From Actinomycetes bacterium (lineage in GTDB: Bacteria > Actinomycetota > Actinomycetes > Mycobacteriales > Jatrophihabitantaceae): DNA of 34,418 nt. The notes below the pieces were generated by a model. The model was not told where the DNA came from. It saw nothing but the letters and a program-made list of their open reading frames with translations, and did no database searches. Of the stretch, positions 1-10,145 are shown one piece after another. Location: the NCBI GenBank assembly GCA_009780925.1, contig WQZC01000005.1, positions 1-34,418 of the forward strand, given 5' to 3'. Each line of letters opens with the position of its first letter. Position 1 is the stretch's first letter. The position numbers and the translations under genes were made by a program.

Positions 1-1036
1 ATCCCTCGACGTACACGTCGTGCTCCAGCCGGACGTTGCGCGACACCACCGAGTGGCGCACCGTCGCCCCAGCCACGATCGTCCCGGAGCCGACGATCGA
101 CTCCTGGGCCAGCCCGCCCTCGACGAACTTGGCCGGCGGCAGCTGCTGGGAGTTGGTGTACAAGGGCCAATGCCGGTTGTACAGATTGAAGATCGGATGG
201 ACGGCGACCAGATCCATGTTGGCCTCGTAGTAGGCGTCCAGGGTTCCGACGTCCCGCCAGTACCCCCGATCGCGCTCCTCGGCGCCCGGCACGTCGTTGT
301 CGGCGAAGTCGTACACATACGCCCCGCCCCGCGCCACCATCGCCGGCATGATCGAGCCGCCCATGTCGTGCGCGGAATCGTCGTCGGCGGCATCCGCGCG
401 CAGCGCCTCGAGCAACGCCTCCGTGGTGAACACATAGTTGCCCATCGAGGCGAAGGAGCGGTCGGGGTCGTCCGGCAGCGCCGGCGGATCGGCCGGCTTC
501 TCCAAGAACTCGCGCACCTTGTGATCGGCGTCGGCGTCGATCACCCCCAGCGCGGACGCCTCCGACCGAGGCACGCGGATGCCCGCCACCGTGACCGCCG
601 CGCCGGTCTCGAGGTGTTGCGTCACCATCTGGCGCGGGTTCATCCGATAGACGTGGTCCGCCCCGAAGACCACCACGTAGTCCGGGTGGTCGTCGTAGAT
701 CAGGTTGGCCGACTGCAGAATCGCGTCCGCGCTGCCGGTGTACCAACGCGGCCCGAGACGCTGCTGGGCCGGAACCGGGGTCACATAGTTGTCCAGCGCC
801 GTGGACATCCGCCAGGCCTGGGTGATGTGCCGGTCCAGCGAGTGCGACTTGTACTGCGTCAGCACACAGATGCGCAGATACCCCGCGTTGACCAAGTTGG
901 ACAGCACGAAATCGATCAACCGGTAGCTGCCGCCGAACGGCACCGCCGGCTTGGCGCGGTCGGCGGTCAGCGGCCACAACCGCTTTCCCTCGCCCCCCGC
1001 CAGCACTATCCCCAGCACGCGTGGCTCCCGAGCCAT
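1..1036 (-). CDS. glgC: Glucose-1-phosphate adenylyltransferase, partial (C-terminus beyond left edge)
   Basis: Minus-strand reading from ATG at 1036: [53 protein letters not shown]..., classic GlgC N-terminal motif; divergent from glgA/glgM. Confidence 0.95.
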   Translation of the reverse strand, partial: MAREPRVLGIVLAGGEGKRLWPLTADRAKPAVPFGGSYRLIDFVLSNLVNAGYLRICVLTQYKSHSLDRHITQAWRMSTALDNYVTPVPAQQRLGPRWYTGSADAILQSANLIYDDHPDYVVVFGADHVYRMNPRQMVTQHLETGAAVTVAGIRVPRSEASALGVIDADADHKVREFLEKPADPPALPDDPDRSFASMGNYVFTTEALLEALRADAADDDSAHDMGGSIMPAMVARGGAYVYDFADNDVPGAEERDRGYWRDVGTLDAYYEANMDLVAVHPIFNLYNRHWPLYTNSQQLPPAKFVEGGLAQESIVGSGTIVAGATVRHSVVSRNVRLEHDVYVEG

Positions 1037-1093
1037 GGTTTGCACCCCCTAGGGCCGCGTCCCGTAACCGGGACTGCCGATATCGTCTCACCT

Positions 1094-2272
1094 ATGCGAA
1101 TCGGCATGCTCACCCGCGAGTATCCGCCCGAGGTCTACGGGGGGGCCGGCGTGCACGTCGAGTTCCTGGCCCGCGAGTTGCGCCGCCTCATCGAGGTGCG
1201 GGTGCACTGCTTCGGCGCCGACCGCTCCGAGCCGGGGGTGCGCGCCCACCGGCCGCCGCCCGAGCTCGCCGCCGCCAACCCGGCGCTGCAGACGCTCGGC
1301 GTCGACGTGGCCATGGCGGCCGCGCTCAACGGGGCGGACGCGGCCGACCGAGTGGACTTGGTCCATTCGCACACCTGGTACGCCAACCTCGCCGGAGTGC
1401 ACGCCGGACACCTGCTCGGGGTGCCGCATGTGCTCACCGGGCACTCCCTGGAGCCGGCGCGGCCCTGGAAGGCCGAACAGCTCGGCGGCGGGTACCGCAT
1501 CTCCTGCTGGGCGGAGCGGACCGCCTACGAGACGGCGGACGCGGTGATCGCGGTCAGCGCCGGGATGCGCGCGGACATGCTCGCCGCCTACCCGTTCCTC
1601 GACCCGGACCGCGTGCATGTGATCCACAACGGCATCGACACGGCGCTCTACACCCCGGCCCCGGACCCGCTGCTGTGCGCCCGGCACGGCATCGACCCGG
1701 ACCGTCCGTCGGCGATCTTCGTGGGGCGGATCACTCGACAGAAGGGCTTGGCGCATCTGCTCGCGGCGGCCGAACGGTTCGACCCGGACATCCAGCTGGT
1801 GCTGTGCGCCGGCGCGCCGGACACCCCGCAGCTCGCCGCCGAGACCGAGGCCGCCGTGACCGCGCTGGCGGCCCACCGCAGCGGCGTGGTGTGGTTGCGC
1901 GAGATGCTGCCCCGTCCGGAACTGGTCGCCCTGCTGTCCAGCACGAGCGTGTTCGTCTGCCCGTCGGTGTACGAGCCGCTCGGGATCGTCAATCTTGAGG
2001 CGATGGCCTGCGCCACCCCGGTGGTGGCCAGCGCGGTCGGCGGCATCCCCGAGGTGGTGGACGACGGCGCCACCGGGCTGTTGGTGCCCTACCAGGCCGA
2101 GGCGACCGAGCCGTTCGAGGCCGGGCTGGCCGATGCGGTGAACGCGGTCGCCAGCGACCCAACCCGGGCCGCCGCGATGGGGCGGGCTGGCCGGGAGCGC
2201 GCGGTGCGCGAGTTCGGCTGGGACGCCATCGCGCGCCGCACCGTGGCGCTGTACCAATCACTGCTGGCCTGA
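1094..2272 (+). CDS. glgA: Glycogen synthase / actinobacterial GlgA-GlgM type GT4 glycosyltransferase
   Basis: MRIGMLTREYPPEVYGGAGVHVEFLARELRR... and C-terminal PSVYEPLGIVNLEAMACATPVVASAVGGIPEVV (GT4). The start inside ORF 20..2272 is set at ATG 1094 by homology. Confidence 0.93.
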   Translation: MRIGMLTREYPPEVYGGAGVHVEFLARELRRLIEVRVHCFGADRSEPGVRAHRPPPELAAANPALQTLGVDVAMAAALNGADAADRVDLVHSHTWYANLAGVHAGHLLGVPHVLTGHSLEPARPWKAEQLGGGYRISCWAERTAYETADAVIAVSAGMRADMLAAYPFLDPDRVHVIHNGIDTALYTPAPDPLLCARHGIDPDRPSAIFVGRITRQKGLAHLLAAAERFDPDIQLVLCAGAPDTPQLAAETEAAVTALAAHRSGVVWLREMLPRPELVALLSSTSVFVCPSVYEPLGIVNLEAMACATPVVASAVGGIPEVVDDGATGLLVPYQAEATEPFEAGLADAVNAVASDPTRAAAMGRAGRERAVREFGWDAIARRTVALYQSLLA

Positions 2273-2289
2273 CCGCCGGCCTCATCGCG

Positions 2290-3396
2290 CTACTCGGCGC
2301 CGCGCAACGCGTGGCGCAACTCCTTGGGCAGGGCGAACATCAGTCGCTCCTCGGTGGTGGCGATCTCCTCCAGATCGGTGAAGCCGCGCTCGGCGAGCCA
2401 GGCGACCGCCTCCCGCACCAGCACATCGGGCACCGAGGCGCCCGAGGACAGCCCGACGGTCCGCACGCCGCGCAGCCACGATGAGTCGATCATGTCGGCG
2501 TTCTCCACCAAATGCGCCGCCGGCGCGCCGGCGGCGCGCGCCACCTCGACCATGCGCACCGAGTTCGAGGAGTTCGCCGAGCCGACCACCAGGAACAGGT
2601 CCACCCGCGGCGCGATCACCTTCACCACCGCCTGGCGATTCTGCGTGGCGTAACAGATGTCGCCGCTGGGCGGGGACACCAACTGCGGGAACTGCTCTTG
2701 CAGCGCGCGCACAGTGGCCATGGTCTCGTCCACCGACAGCGTGGTCTGCGACAACCACGCCACCTTGCCGGGATCGCGCACGCCCGCGGTCGCGGCGTCC
2801 TGCGGAGTGTCCACCACATGGATGTGCTCCGGAGCCTCCCCGGTGGTGCCGACCACCTCCTCATGACCCTCGTGGCCGATCAGCAAGATGTCGTAGCCCT
2901 CGGTGGCGAACCGGCGGGCCTCGTTGTGCACCTTGGTCACCAGCGGACAGGTCGCGTCGATAGTCCGCAGCCCGCGCCGCGCCGCCTCGGCGCGCACCTG
3001 GGGCGAGATCCCATGCGCGGAGAACACCACGGTGCCCCCCGGCGGCACCTCCTCGGTGTCGTCCACGAAGATCGCGCCGCTGCGCTCCAGCGTGGCCACC
3101 ACGTGTTGGTTGTGCACGATCTGTTTGCGCACGTACACCGGCGGTCCGCACAGCTGGAGCACCTGCTCAACGGTGTGCACGGCCCGATCCACCCCGGCGC
3201 AATACCCGCGCGGCCGAGCGAGCAGCACCTTTCCGGCTTGGGCCGGGCCGGTATCGTCGTGCCCAGCGCGGCCCTGGCCGGGGCCGCACCCCAAACCGTC
3301 CCGGCCGGGGCCGTCGCGCCCAGCAGCGTCTTGCCCAGCGCGCCCAGCGGGGTCTTGCCCAACGCGGCCGGAGGGCTGGGACGACGCCGAAGTCAT
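2290..3396 (-). CDS. ispH: 4-hydroxy-3-methylbut-2-enyl diphosphate reductase
   Basis: [58 protein letters not shown]: IspH/LytB signatures. About 55 aa of low-complexity N-terminal extension. Confidence 0.95.
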   Translation of the reverse strand: MTSASSQPSGRVGQDPAGRAGQDAAGRDGPGRDGLGCGPGQGRAGHDDTGPAQAGKVLLARPRGYCAGVDRAVHTVEQVLQLCGPPVYVRKQIVHNQHVVATLERSGAIFVDDTEEVPPGGTVVFSAHGISPQVRAEAARRGLRTIDATCPLVTKVHNEARRFATEGYDILLIGHEGHEEVVGTTGEAPEHIHVVDTPQDAATAGVRDPGKVAWLSQTTLSVDETMATVRALQEQFPQLVSPPSGDICYATQNRQAVVKVIAPRVDLFLVVGSANSSNSVRMVEVARAAGAPAAHLVENADMIDSSWLRGVRTVGLSSGASVPDVLVREAVAWLAERGFTDLEEIATTEERLMFALPKELRHALRGAE

Positions 3397-3473
3397 ACCC
3401 CCGATCGTACGTATGGCCCCTTTGCGGCCCGGACCGGATGGTGCCGTGCGCCGGCCCGCGAGACACTAGACAG

Positions 3474-3773
3474 ATGCCACACGTTCCCGCACCTGTCCGC
3501 GCCGCGCTGGGTCTGGCCGCTGTCGCGGTGGACCAAGCGAAGACGTTGCCGGAGCGAGCCGTCCAGCTGCCGGTGCTGGCCGCCGGCTCAGCGATGGCGG
3601 CGGCGCTGCGCGCGCACCAGCGCTACGCCGCGCTGACCAGCCGCGGCGACGAGGTGATCGCGCGGCTGCGCGGCGCCCCGGAGGAGCCACCCGAGTGGGC
3701 GACCTTCGACGGACCGCCCGCGGCGGCCGAGGGCAAGTCGTCGGCGTTTGACGCCGTCGGCGACCAGGACTGA
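3474..3773 (+). CDS. Small conserved actinobacterial protein between ispH and xseA (possibly lipid-droplet-associated family)
   Basis: [57 protein letters not shown]...; conserved neighbourhood between ispH and xseA. Family name is from memory. Confidence 0.7.
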   Translation: MPHVPAPVRAALGLAAVAVDQAKTLPERAVQLPVLAAGSAMAAALRAHQRYAALTSRGDEVIARLRGAPEEPPEWATFDGPPAAAEGKSSAFDAVGDQD

Positions 3774-3793
3774 CCACTCAGCGTCGGCGCGCG

Positions 3794-4996
3794 GTGACCC
3801 GATTGGAGACCTCGCCGGAGCGCCCGGCGCCAGTGCGCGTCGTCGCCCAGAAGATCGGCGCGTGGATCGGCCGGCTCGGCGAGGTCTGGGTGGACGGCCA
3901 GGTGGCGCAGCTGACCCGGCGCCCCGGCGCGACCACCGTGTTCCTGACCCTGCGCGACCCAGACGCGAACATCTCGCTCACCGTCACCTGCGGGCGCGCG
4001 GCGCTCCCCGATTCCGTCGCCGAGGGCGCGCGGGTGCTGGTGCGGGCACGACCGGATTTCTACCTCGAGCGGGGCACGCTGAGCCTGCGCGCCAGCGAGA
4101 TCCGCCCGGTCGGGTTGGGTGAGCTGCTGGCCCGGCTGGAGCGGCTCAAGCGGCTGCTCGCCGCCGAGGGGCTTTTCACCGCCGACCGCAAGCGCCCGCT
4201 GCCGTTCCTGCCTGGCGTCATCGGCCTGATCACCGGTCGGGCGAGTGCCGCCGAACGCGACGTGGTCGAAAACGCCCGCCGTCGTTTCGCCGGAGCGCGG
4301 TTCCAGATCGAGAACGTCGCCACCCAAGGCCCGTCGGCGGTCGCGGAAGTGATCGACGCGCTCGCCCGGCTGGTCGCCACACCAGCCGTGGACGTGATCA
4401 TCATCGCCCGCGGCGGCGGCAGCGTGGAGGACCTGCTGCCGTTCTCGAACGAATCGCTGATCCGCGCGGTCGCCGCCTGCCCCGTGCCGGTGGTCAGCGC
4501 CATCGGCCATGAGACCGACACGCCGCTGCTCGATCTGGTCGCTGACTTGGCCGCGTCCACGCCGACCGACGCGGCCCGCCGAGTTGTGCCCGATGTCGCG
4601 GCCGAGCGACGGGCCGTCGCTGAGCTCGCGGAGCGGTCCCGGGCCGCGATCCGCCGACGGGTGGCCGGCGAACGCGAACTCGTCGCCGGCCTGCCCGAGC
4701 GGCTGCGCGCCAGCACGCGAACGCGACTGGCCCACGCCAGCGGCGAGGTCGACGCGTGGACCGACCGTTCGCGGCGCGCGCTGTCCATGACACTCGGCGC
4801 GGCGGGCGGCGAGCTCGCTCAGCTGCGCGCCCGGGTCCGCGCGCTGTCCCCGCAAGCGACCCTGGACCGCGGCTACGCCGTCGTCCAGCGCGCCGACCAA
4901 GCGGTGGTGCGCGCGCCGGTCGAGGCCATCGGGACCCTGCGGGTGCGGGTGGCGCGCGGCGAGTTCGCGGCGGTTAGGGTCGGTGGTGATGACTGA
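3794..4996 (+). CDS. xseA: Exodeoxyribonuclease VII large subunit
   Basis: OB-fold N-terminus ([25 protein letters not shown]), [48 protein letters not shown]. Confidence 0.96.
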   Translation: MTRLETSPERPAPVRVVAQKIGAWIGRLGEVWVDGQVAQLTRRPGATTVFLTLRDPDANISLTVTCGRAALPDSVAEGARVLVRARPDFYLERGTLSLRASEIRPVGLGELLARLERLKRLLAAEGLFTADRKRPLPFLPGVIGLITGRASAAERDVVENARRRFAGARFQIENVATQGPSAVAEVIDALARLVATPAVDVIIIARGGGSVEDLLPFSNESLIRAVAACPVPVVSAIGHETDTPLLDLVADLAASTPTDAARRVVPDVAAERRAVAELAERSRAAIRRRVAGERELVAGLPERLRASTRTRLAHASGEVDAWTDRSRRALSMTLGAAGGELAQLRARVRALSPQATLDRGYAVVQRADQAVVRAPVEAIGTLRVRVARGEFAAVRVGGDD

Positions 4997-5375
4997 CGCA
5001 GACAAGCGCGGGGACGCGGCCGGACCCGGTCCCGAGCCCGCGCCAAGCGGCGGCGCCGAGCACGGGCCGGACCGCGACACCAAGCCCGACCGCGGCGCCG
5101 AGCGCGACCGCGACACCGAGCACGACAGCGGCGCCGAGCGACCACTCGGCTATGAGGCAGCGCGCGCCGAGCTGGCGGACGTGGTGCGCCGGTTGGAATC
5201 CGGCGGGCAGACGCTGGAGGAGTCCCTGGCGGCATGGCAGCGCGGCGAGGAACTGGCCGCCATCTGCCGTCGTTGGCTGGACGGCGCCGCCGCTCGGCTG
5301 GACGCCGCGATCGCCGCGCAGGACGCCGCGACCGATGGGGAAACAAACCATGACACAGCACCAACTGGAGGCTGA
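4983..5375 (+). CDS. xseB: Exodeoxyribonuclease VII small subunit
   Basis: [55 protein letters not shown]; overlaps the 3' end of xseA. Long charged N-terminal tail. Confidence 0.93.
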   Translation: MVMTDADKRGDAAGPGPEPAPSGGAEHGPDRDTKPDRGAERDRDTEHDSGAERPLGYEAARAELADVVRRLESGGQTLEESLAAWQRGEELAAICRRWLDGAAARLDAAIAAQDAATDGETNHDTAPTGG

Positions 5376-5377
5376 AA

Positions 5378-5746
5378 ATGCTCATCACCACTAGCTTCGA
5401 TCTTCCCGGCTGGCAGATCCAGCGCGTCTGCGGCGAGGTGTTCGGCCTGACCGTCCGCTCCCGCAACGCGTTCTCCCAGATGGGCGCCGGCTTCAAGTCC
5501 CTCGTCGGCGGCGAGCTGAAGGGAATGACCGAGAACCTCACCAACAGCCGCAATGAGGTGATGAACCGAATGATCGACGCCGCCAAGGCCAGAGGCGGCA
5601 ACGCGATCATCGCGATGCGCTTCGACACCTCCGAGATGGGCACCAACTGGACCGAGATCTGCGCGTACGGCACCGCCGTGGTCGCCGTTCCCGTCGACGA
5701 CGGCGCCCGACAGACCGCCCGCGAGCTGGGCTACGGCGCCATCTAG
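5378..5746 (+). CDS. YbjQ family (UPF0145) heavy-metal-binding-domain-like protein
   Basis: [30 protein letters not shown]...[26 protein letters not shown]...[12 protein letters not shown]: YbjQ pattern. Confidence 0.9.
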   Translation: MLITTSFDLPGWQIQRVCGEVFGLTVRSRNAFSQMGAGFKSLVGGELKGMTENLTNSRNEVMNRMIDAAKARGGNAIIAMRFDTSEMGTNWTEICAYGTAVVAVPVDDGARQTARELGYGAI

Positions 5747-5781
5747 CCACCCACTCGCCTGAGCGCAAAGGACTCCATGCC

Positions 5782-7188
5782 ATGACAACCGGCGGCGACC
5801 GCCAGCAGGACTATCGCATCGAGAAAGACTCCATGGGCGAGGTGCGCGTCCCAGCGAAGGCGCGGTGGCGCGCGCAGACCCAGCGCGCCGTCGAGAACTT
5901 CCCGATCTCCGGCCAGCCGATCGAGCGGCAGCTGATCGCCGGGCTGGCGCTGATCAAAGGCGCCGGCGCGCGGGTGCGGGCGGCGCGGGGCCTGCTCGAC
6001 CCGGTCAAGGCGCAGGCCATCGCCGCCGCCGCCGAGGAGGTGGCGCGCGGCGACTGGGACGGCGAGTTCCCCATCGACGTGTTCCAGACCGGCTCGGGCA
6101 CCTCGAGCAACATGAACGCCAACGAGGTGCTGGCCTCGCTGGCCGCCGAGCGCCTCGGCGCGCCGGTGCACCCGAACGACGACGTCAACGACCCGCTGTC
6201 GTCCAACGACCAGTTCCCCTCCGCCATCCACGTCGCGGCGACGCGCGGAGTGGTCGCCGACCTGATCCCGGCGCTGGAACACCTGGCCGCGGCGCTGGGG
6301 GCCAAGGCCGACGAGTTCGCCGCCGTGGTGAAATCCGGCCGCACCCACCTCATGGACGCCACCCCGGTGACCCTCGGCCAGGAGTTCGGCGGGTACGCGG
6401 CGCAGGTGAGCTACGGCGTGGCCCGTCTGTGCGCGGTGCTGCCCAGGGTCGCCGAGCTGCCGCTGGGCGGCACCGCAGTGGGCACCGGCATCAACGCGCC
6501 GGCCGGTTTCGCCGCCGACGTGATCGCATTGCTGGCGTCGGAGACCGGGTTGCCGCTCACCGAGGCGGGCAATCACTTCGAGGCCCAGGGCGCCCGGGAC
6601 GGGCTGGTTGAGCTGTCCGGCGCGCTACGCACCATCGCGGTCAGCTTCAACAAGATCAGCAATGACATCCGCTGGATGGGGTCGGGGCCGCGCACCGGAC
6701 TGACCGAGATCTTCCTGCCCGACTTGCAGCCCGGCTCGTCGATCATGCCGGGCAAGGTGAACCCGGTGCTGTGCGAGGCGGTGTGCCAGGTGGCCGCGCA
6801 GGTGGTCGGCAACGACGCCGCCGTGGCCTGGGGCGGGGCGGCCGGCAACTTCGAGCTCAACGTGATGCTGCCGGTGATCGCGCGCAACGTGCTGGAGTCG
6901 ATCCGGCTGCTGGCCAACGTGGCCCGGGTGTTCGCCGACCGCGCCGTCGCTGGCATCACCGCCAACACCGAGCGCTGCCGGGAGTACGCCGAATCCTCCC
7001 CGTCGATCGTCACCCCGCTGAACCACTACGTGGGTTATGACGAAGCCGCCAAGATCGCCAAGCAGGCGCTAGCCGAGCGCAAGACGATCCGCCAAGTCGT
7101 CATCGACCGGGGCCACGTTCCGGGGGACATCAGCGAGGAGCAGCTGGACCAGGTGCTGGACGTCATGTCCATGACCCACCCGGCGTAG
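5782..7188 (+). CDS. fumC: Class II fumarate hydratase
   Basis: [60 protein letters not shown] signatures. Confidence 0.96.
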   Translation: MTTGGDRQQDYRIEKDSMGEVRVPAKARWRAQTQRAVENFPISGQPIERQLIAGLALIKGAGARVRAARGLLDPVKAQAIAAAAEEVARGDWDGEFPIDVFQTGSGTSSNMNANEVLASLAAERLGAPVHPNDDVNDPLSSNDQFPSAIHVAATRGVVADLIPALEHLAAALGAKADEFAAVVKSGRTHLMDATPVTLGQEFGGYAAQVSYGVARLCAVLPRVAELPLGGTAVGTGINAPAGFAADVIALLASETGLPLTEAGNHFEAQGARDGLVELSGALRTIAVSFNKISNDIRWMGSGPRTGLTEIFLPDLQPGSSIMPGKVNPVLCEAVCQVAAQVVGNDAAVAWGGAAGNFELNVMLPVIARNVLESIRLLANVARVFADRAVAGITANTERCREYAESSPSIVTPLNHYVGYDEAAKIAKQALAERKTIRQVVIDRGHVPGDISEEQLDQVLDVMSMTHPA

Positions 7189-7238
7189 GCACGGGTCGAG
7201 CCGCCTCGCCCGCACCGCCTCGGCCACACCGCCACGGC

Positions 7239-7289
7239 TGATGATGTCGGGGAAAACGCAGGAAGGTTGCGTTTTCCCCGACATCATCA
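7239..7289. terminator. Perfect 22-bp stem / 7-nt loop inverted repeat, candidate bidirectional terminator
   Basis: TGATGATGTCGGGGAAAACGCA - GGAAGGT - TGCGTTTTCCCCGACATCATCA between convergent fumC and bioY. Confidence 0.75.
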
Positions 7290-7311
7290 ATGAACGACGG
7301 GGCCCGGCTGG

Positions 7312-7890
7312 CTAGCGGCGAGCAAGCTTCCAGGCGGCGGGGAACGCCAGCGCGGCCACCGCCAGCTTGACCGCGTCGCCGGCCACGAACGGCACCACGC
7401 CCTTGCTGATGGCGGTTCCGAGGTTGTAGTGCTGAGCGGCGATCAACCAACCCGCGCCCGCCGTCCAGATGATCACCGCGCCGATGGCCATCAACGCGAC
7501 CATGCTCCACACCCGCCGGTCCGCGCCGCGCTTGGCGAGCGCCCCGACGACCCCAGCCGCCACGACGAAACCGATCAGGTAGCCGAACAAGGCGGGCTGC
7601 CAGCCGGCGGTGTGCCCGGCGAACCACGGCGCCCCGGCCATGCCCACGGCCAGATACAGCGCCAACGACGCCATCCCGCGCCAGGTGCCCAACGCTGCCC
7701 CAGTCACCAGCACGGCGAGCGTCTGCAGCGTGAACGGCACCGGAGAGATGGCCGGGATGGTGAACGAGAGCTGGGCCGCGAGTCCGGTCAGCGCCGCGCC
7801 ACCCGCCACCAGGCTGACGTCCCGGGCCAGCGTCCCAGGGATCAGGTCGGCTAGCACGCGACGGTCGGACAGGTAGGCGGCGGATGTCAT
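7312..7890 (-). CDS. bioY: Biotin transporter BioY (S component)
   Basis: MTSAAYLSDRRVLADLIPG...AQLSFTIPAISPVPFTLQTLAVLVTGAALGTWRGMASLALYLAVGMAGAPWFAGHTAGWQPALFGYLIGF: BioY pattern. Internal start at 7890 chosen. Confidence 0.93.
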   Translation of the reverse strand: MTSAAYLSDRRVLADLIPGTLARDVSLVAGGAALTGLAAQLSFTIPAISPVPFTLQTLAVLVTGAALGTWRGMASLALYLAVGMAGAPWFAGHTAGWQPALFGYLIGFVVAAGVVGALAKRGADRRVWSMVALMAIGAVIIWTAGAGWLIAAQHYNLGTAISKGVVPFVAGDAVKLAVAALAFPAAWKLARR

Positions 7891-8164
7891 GACTGCTCCA
7901 TAGGTTGACGAACGGGGGAAGACTGGCCTGATGCTCTGCGCGTCCGATGCTATCGGCGCGCGCCGCTCGCGCCGCTGGCCCGTGAGCGCGATAGGGCGTC
8001 GGTTACACACCCAGGCCGGGATCGGACCGCGCATCCGTCGGCGTCTGGTCAACAACCGCCGTGGCAGCGCTTCCCGGATGGCCTTGGGACCATCAGGAGC
8101 TGGGGCCAGCCGGCCCCAACGCGCAACCGCCGCAGCGGTCCCGGGCACTCACGCGGCCCGACGC

Positions 8165-8932
8165 TCAGGCGCCGTAGCGACGCTCGCGGCTGGCGTAGTC
8201 GCGCAACGCGCGCAAGAAGTCCACCCGGCGGAAGTCCGGCCAAAGCGTGTCGCAGAAGTAGAACTCCGAGTGCACCGACTGCCAGAGCAGGAACCCGCCA
8301 AGGCGCTGCTCGCCCGAGGTGCGGATCACCAGGTCCGGGTCCGGTTGCCCCCGGGTGTACAGGTGGGCGGCGATGTCGTCCACATCGATGGTCTCCGCCA
8401 GCTGCTCCATCGAGGTGCCCGCCGCCGCCTGCTCGGCCAACAGCTCGCGCACCGCGTCGGCGATCTCGCGCCGCCCGCCGTAGCCGACCGCGACGTTGAC
8501 GGTGAGCCCGGTCCGGTTGGCGGTGCGCTCCTCGGCAGCCTTCAGCGCCGCGACGGTTTCGCCCGGCAGCAGGTCCGGCGCGCCGACGGCGTGAACCTGC
8601 CAGCGCTTGCCGGGCGCGGACAGCTCGTCGGCGACGCCGGCGATGATGCGCAGCAGCGGCTCGAGCTCTTGCGCCGGACGGCGCAGGTTGTCGATGGACA
8701 AAAGCCAGATCGTGACCAGTTCGACCCCGGTCTCGGTGCACCAGTCGAGCAGGTTGGCGATGTGCCGCGCGCCGACCACATGCCCCGCGCTGACGTCCTC
8801 AAAGCCCGCCGCGCGGGCCCAGCGCCGGTTGCCGTCGATCATGATCGCGACGTGCCGGGGCAGCGTCCGGCCCGCTAGCTGTTTGCGCAACCGCCACTCA
8901 TAGGCCGAGTAGACGAGCTCGCGCAATCCCAC
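8165..8932 (-). CDS. Isoprenyl transferase (cis/Z-prenyl diphosphate synthase family)
   Basis: LPRHVAIMIDGNRRWARAAGFEDVSAGHVVGARHI, PDLVIRTSGEQRLGGFLLWQSVHSEFYFCDTLWPDF: UppS-family motifs. GTG start at 8932 inferred. Confidence 0.93.
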   Translation of the reverse strand: MGLRELVYSAYEWRLRKQLAGRTLPRHVAIMIDGNRRWARAAGFEDVSAGHVVGARHIANLLDWCTETGVELVTIWLLSIDNLRRPAQELEPLLRIIAGVADELSAPGKRWQVHAVGAPDLLPGETVAALKAAEERTANRTGLTVNVAVGYGGRREIADAVRELLAEQAAAGTSMEQLAETIDVDDIAAHLYTRGQPDPDLVIRTSGEQRLGGFLLWQSVHSEFYFCDTLWPDFRRVDFLRALRDYASRERRYGA

Positions 8933-9049
8933 GGGAAGCCAGCTTAGATCGTGTCCGCCACTTCCCGCTCGCGACGAGCGGGAGTCGCGCTCAAGGCCAA
9001 CCTCGCGCGCCAGGGACGGACGCGCGCGCCATGCCCTAGAGTCTCCGCA

Positions 9050-10048
9050 GTGACCCTGCTGCGTTCGGCCACCGTCGTTGAGCCCGCGGACCGCGCCAAC
9101 CGCGCTGGCGCCGCCCGGGACGGCACCCTGCTGGTGGCGCTGGGCGCCGCGCTGTGGGGCTTGGACGGGCTGTTGCGGATGCCGCTGGCCACTTCGAAAG
9201 TCGGCGGCCAGGTCACCGCCAAGCTCAACGCCGGCACCATCGTGCTGTGGGAGCACGTGATCGCGTTCATCGTCCTAGCCCCCCAGCTGCCGGCGGCGCT
9301 GCGCGCGTTCGCGCGTTGCGGATGGCGCGAGCGGGCCGCGCTGGTCACCATCGGGGTGGGCGCGTCAGCGGTGGCGACGGCGCTATTCACCAAGTCCTTC
9401 GCCCTTGCCGGGGTCCATCACGACTATGTGACCCCGCTGGTGCTGCAACAGTTCCAGCCGGTGTTCGCGGTCGCGCTCGCGGTGATCCTGTTGCGCGAGC
9501 GTCCTCAACCGATGCTGGCGCTGTTCGCGATCCCGGCGCTGGTCGGGGGATGGCTGGTGGCCATCGCACACCCGCTGCATCCCCAGGTCGCCGAGCTCTC
9601 CCCGGCGCTGCTGGCGCTCGCCGCAGCCGCGCTGTGGGGCGGCGGCACCGTACTGGGCCGATACGTCGGCGGATCGGTGACCCCTGACGACGTCACCACG
9701 TTGCGCTTCGCCTTCGGGTTGCTCGGCGCGATCGGGGTGGTCGCGGTCACGGGCGCGCCGATCGCGCCTGGTTGGCACAACGCGCTCGGTCTGGTGTTGC
9801 TCGCGCTCATTCCCGGCATCATCGCGCTGGGCGTGTACTACCGCGGGTTGCGCGGCACCCCAGCGTCCCGGGCGACCTTCGCCGAGCTGGCCTTCCCAGC
9901 GACCGCCACCGTGGTCGGGATCGCCCTGGGCACGCCGCTCACCGCGTCGCAATGGGTCGGGATCGTGGTGGTGGCGGCGTCGGTGCTGGCGCTCGGCTGG
10001 CGGGAGGCGGCGCGCGCGCAATTGACGGCCGCTGCGGCGGCCAGCTAG
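9050..10048 (+). CDS. EamA/DMT family transporter
   Basis: Multiple hydrophobic helices, two EamA-like halves (LLVALGAALWGLDGLLR..., LLALAAAALWGGGTVLGRYV...). GTG start at 9050 inferred. Confidence 0.87.
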   Translation: MTLLRSATVVEPADRANRAGAARDGTLLVALGAALWGLDGLLRMPLATSKVGGQVTAKLNAGTIVLWEHVIAFIVLAPQLPAALRAFARCGWRERAALVTIGVGASAVATALFTKSFALAGVHHDYVTPLVLQQFQPVFAVALAVILLRERPQPMLALFAIPALVGGWLVAIAHPLHPQVAELSPALLALAAAALWGGGTVLGRYVGGSVTPDDVTTLRFAFGLLGAIGVVAVTGAPIAPGWHNALGLVLLALIPGIIALGVYYRGLRGTPASRATFAELAFPATATVVGIALGTPLTASQWVGIVVVAASVLALGWREAARAQLTAAAAAS

Positions 10049-10145
10049 CCGCGCTGGCTCCCGCGCCGCCGGACACGCCCCCACCGGGTGGCGCTGGCGT
10101 TTACCTGCCGCGACCAGCCTGCCGGGACGGCAATCGCGCCGCCGG

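Noticed and set aside
20-1093. N-terminal 358 aa of ORF 20..2272
   Set aside because: Antisense read-through of glgC; true GlgA/GlgM homology begins at ATG 1094.
7891-8164. 274-bp region upstream of bioY considered as a riboswitch leader or BioQ/BirA operator
   Set aside because: I could not recognise a riboswitch core or a TTGAAC-N-GTTCAA-like biotin operator by eye; would need Infernal/Rfam and motif search.
9300-9320. GCGCGTTCGCGCGTTGCGG inside the EamA gene as another DeoR-2 site
   Set aside because: Single coding occurrence in GC-rich DNA, expected by chance.
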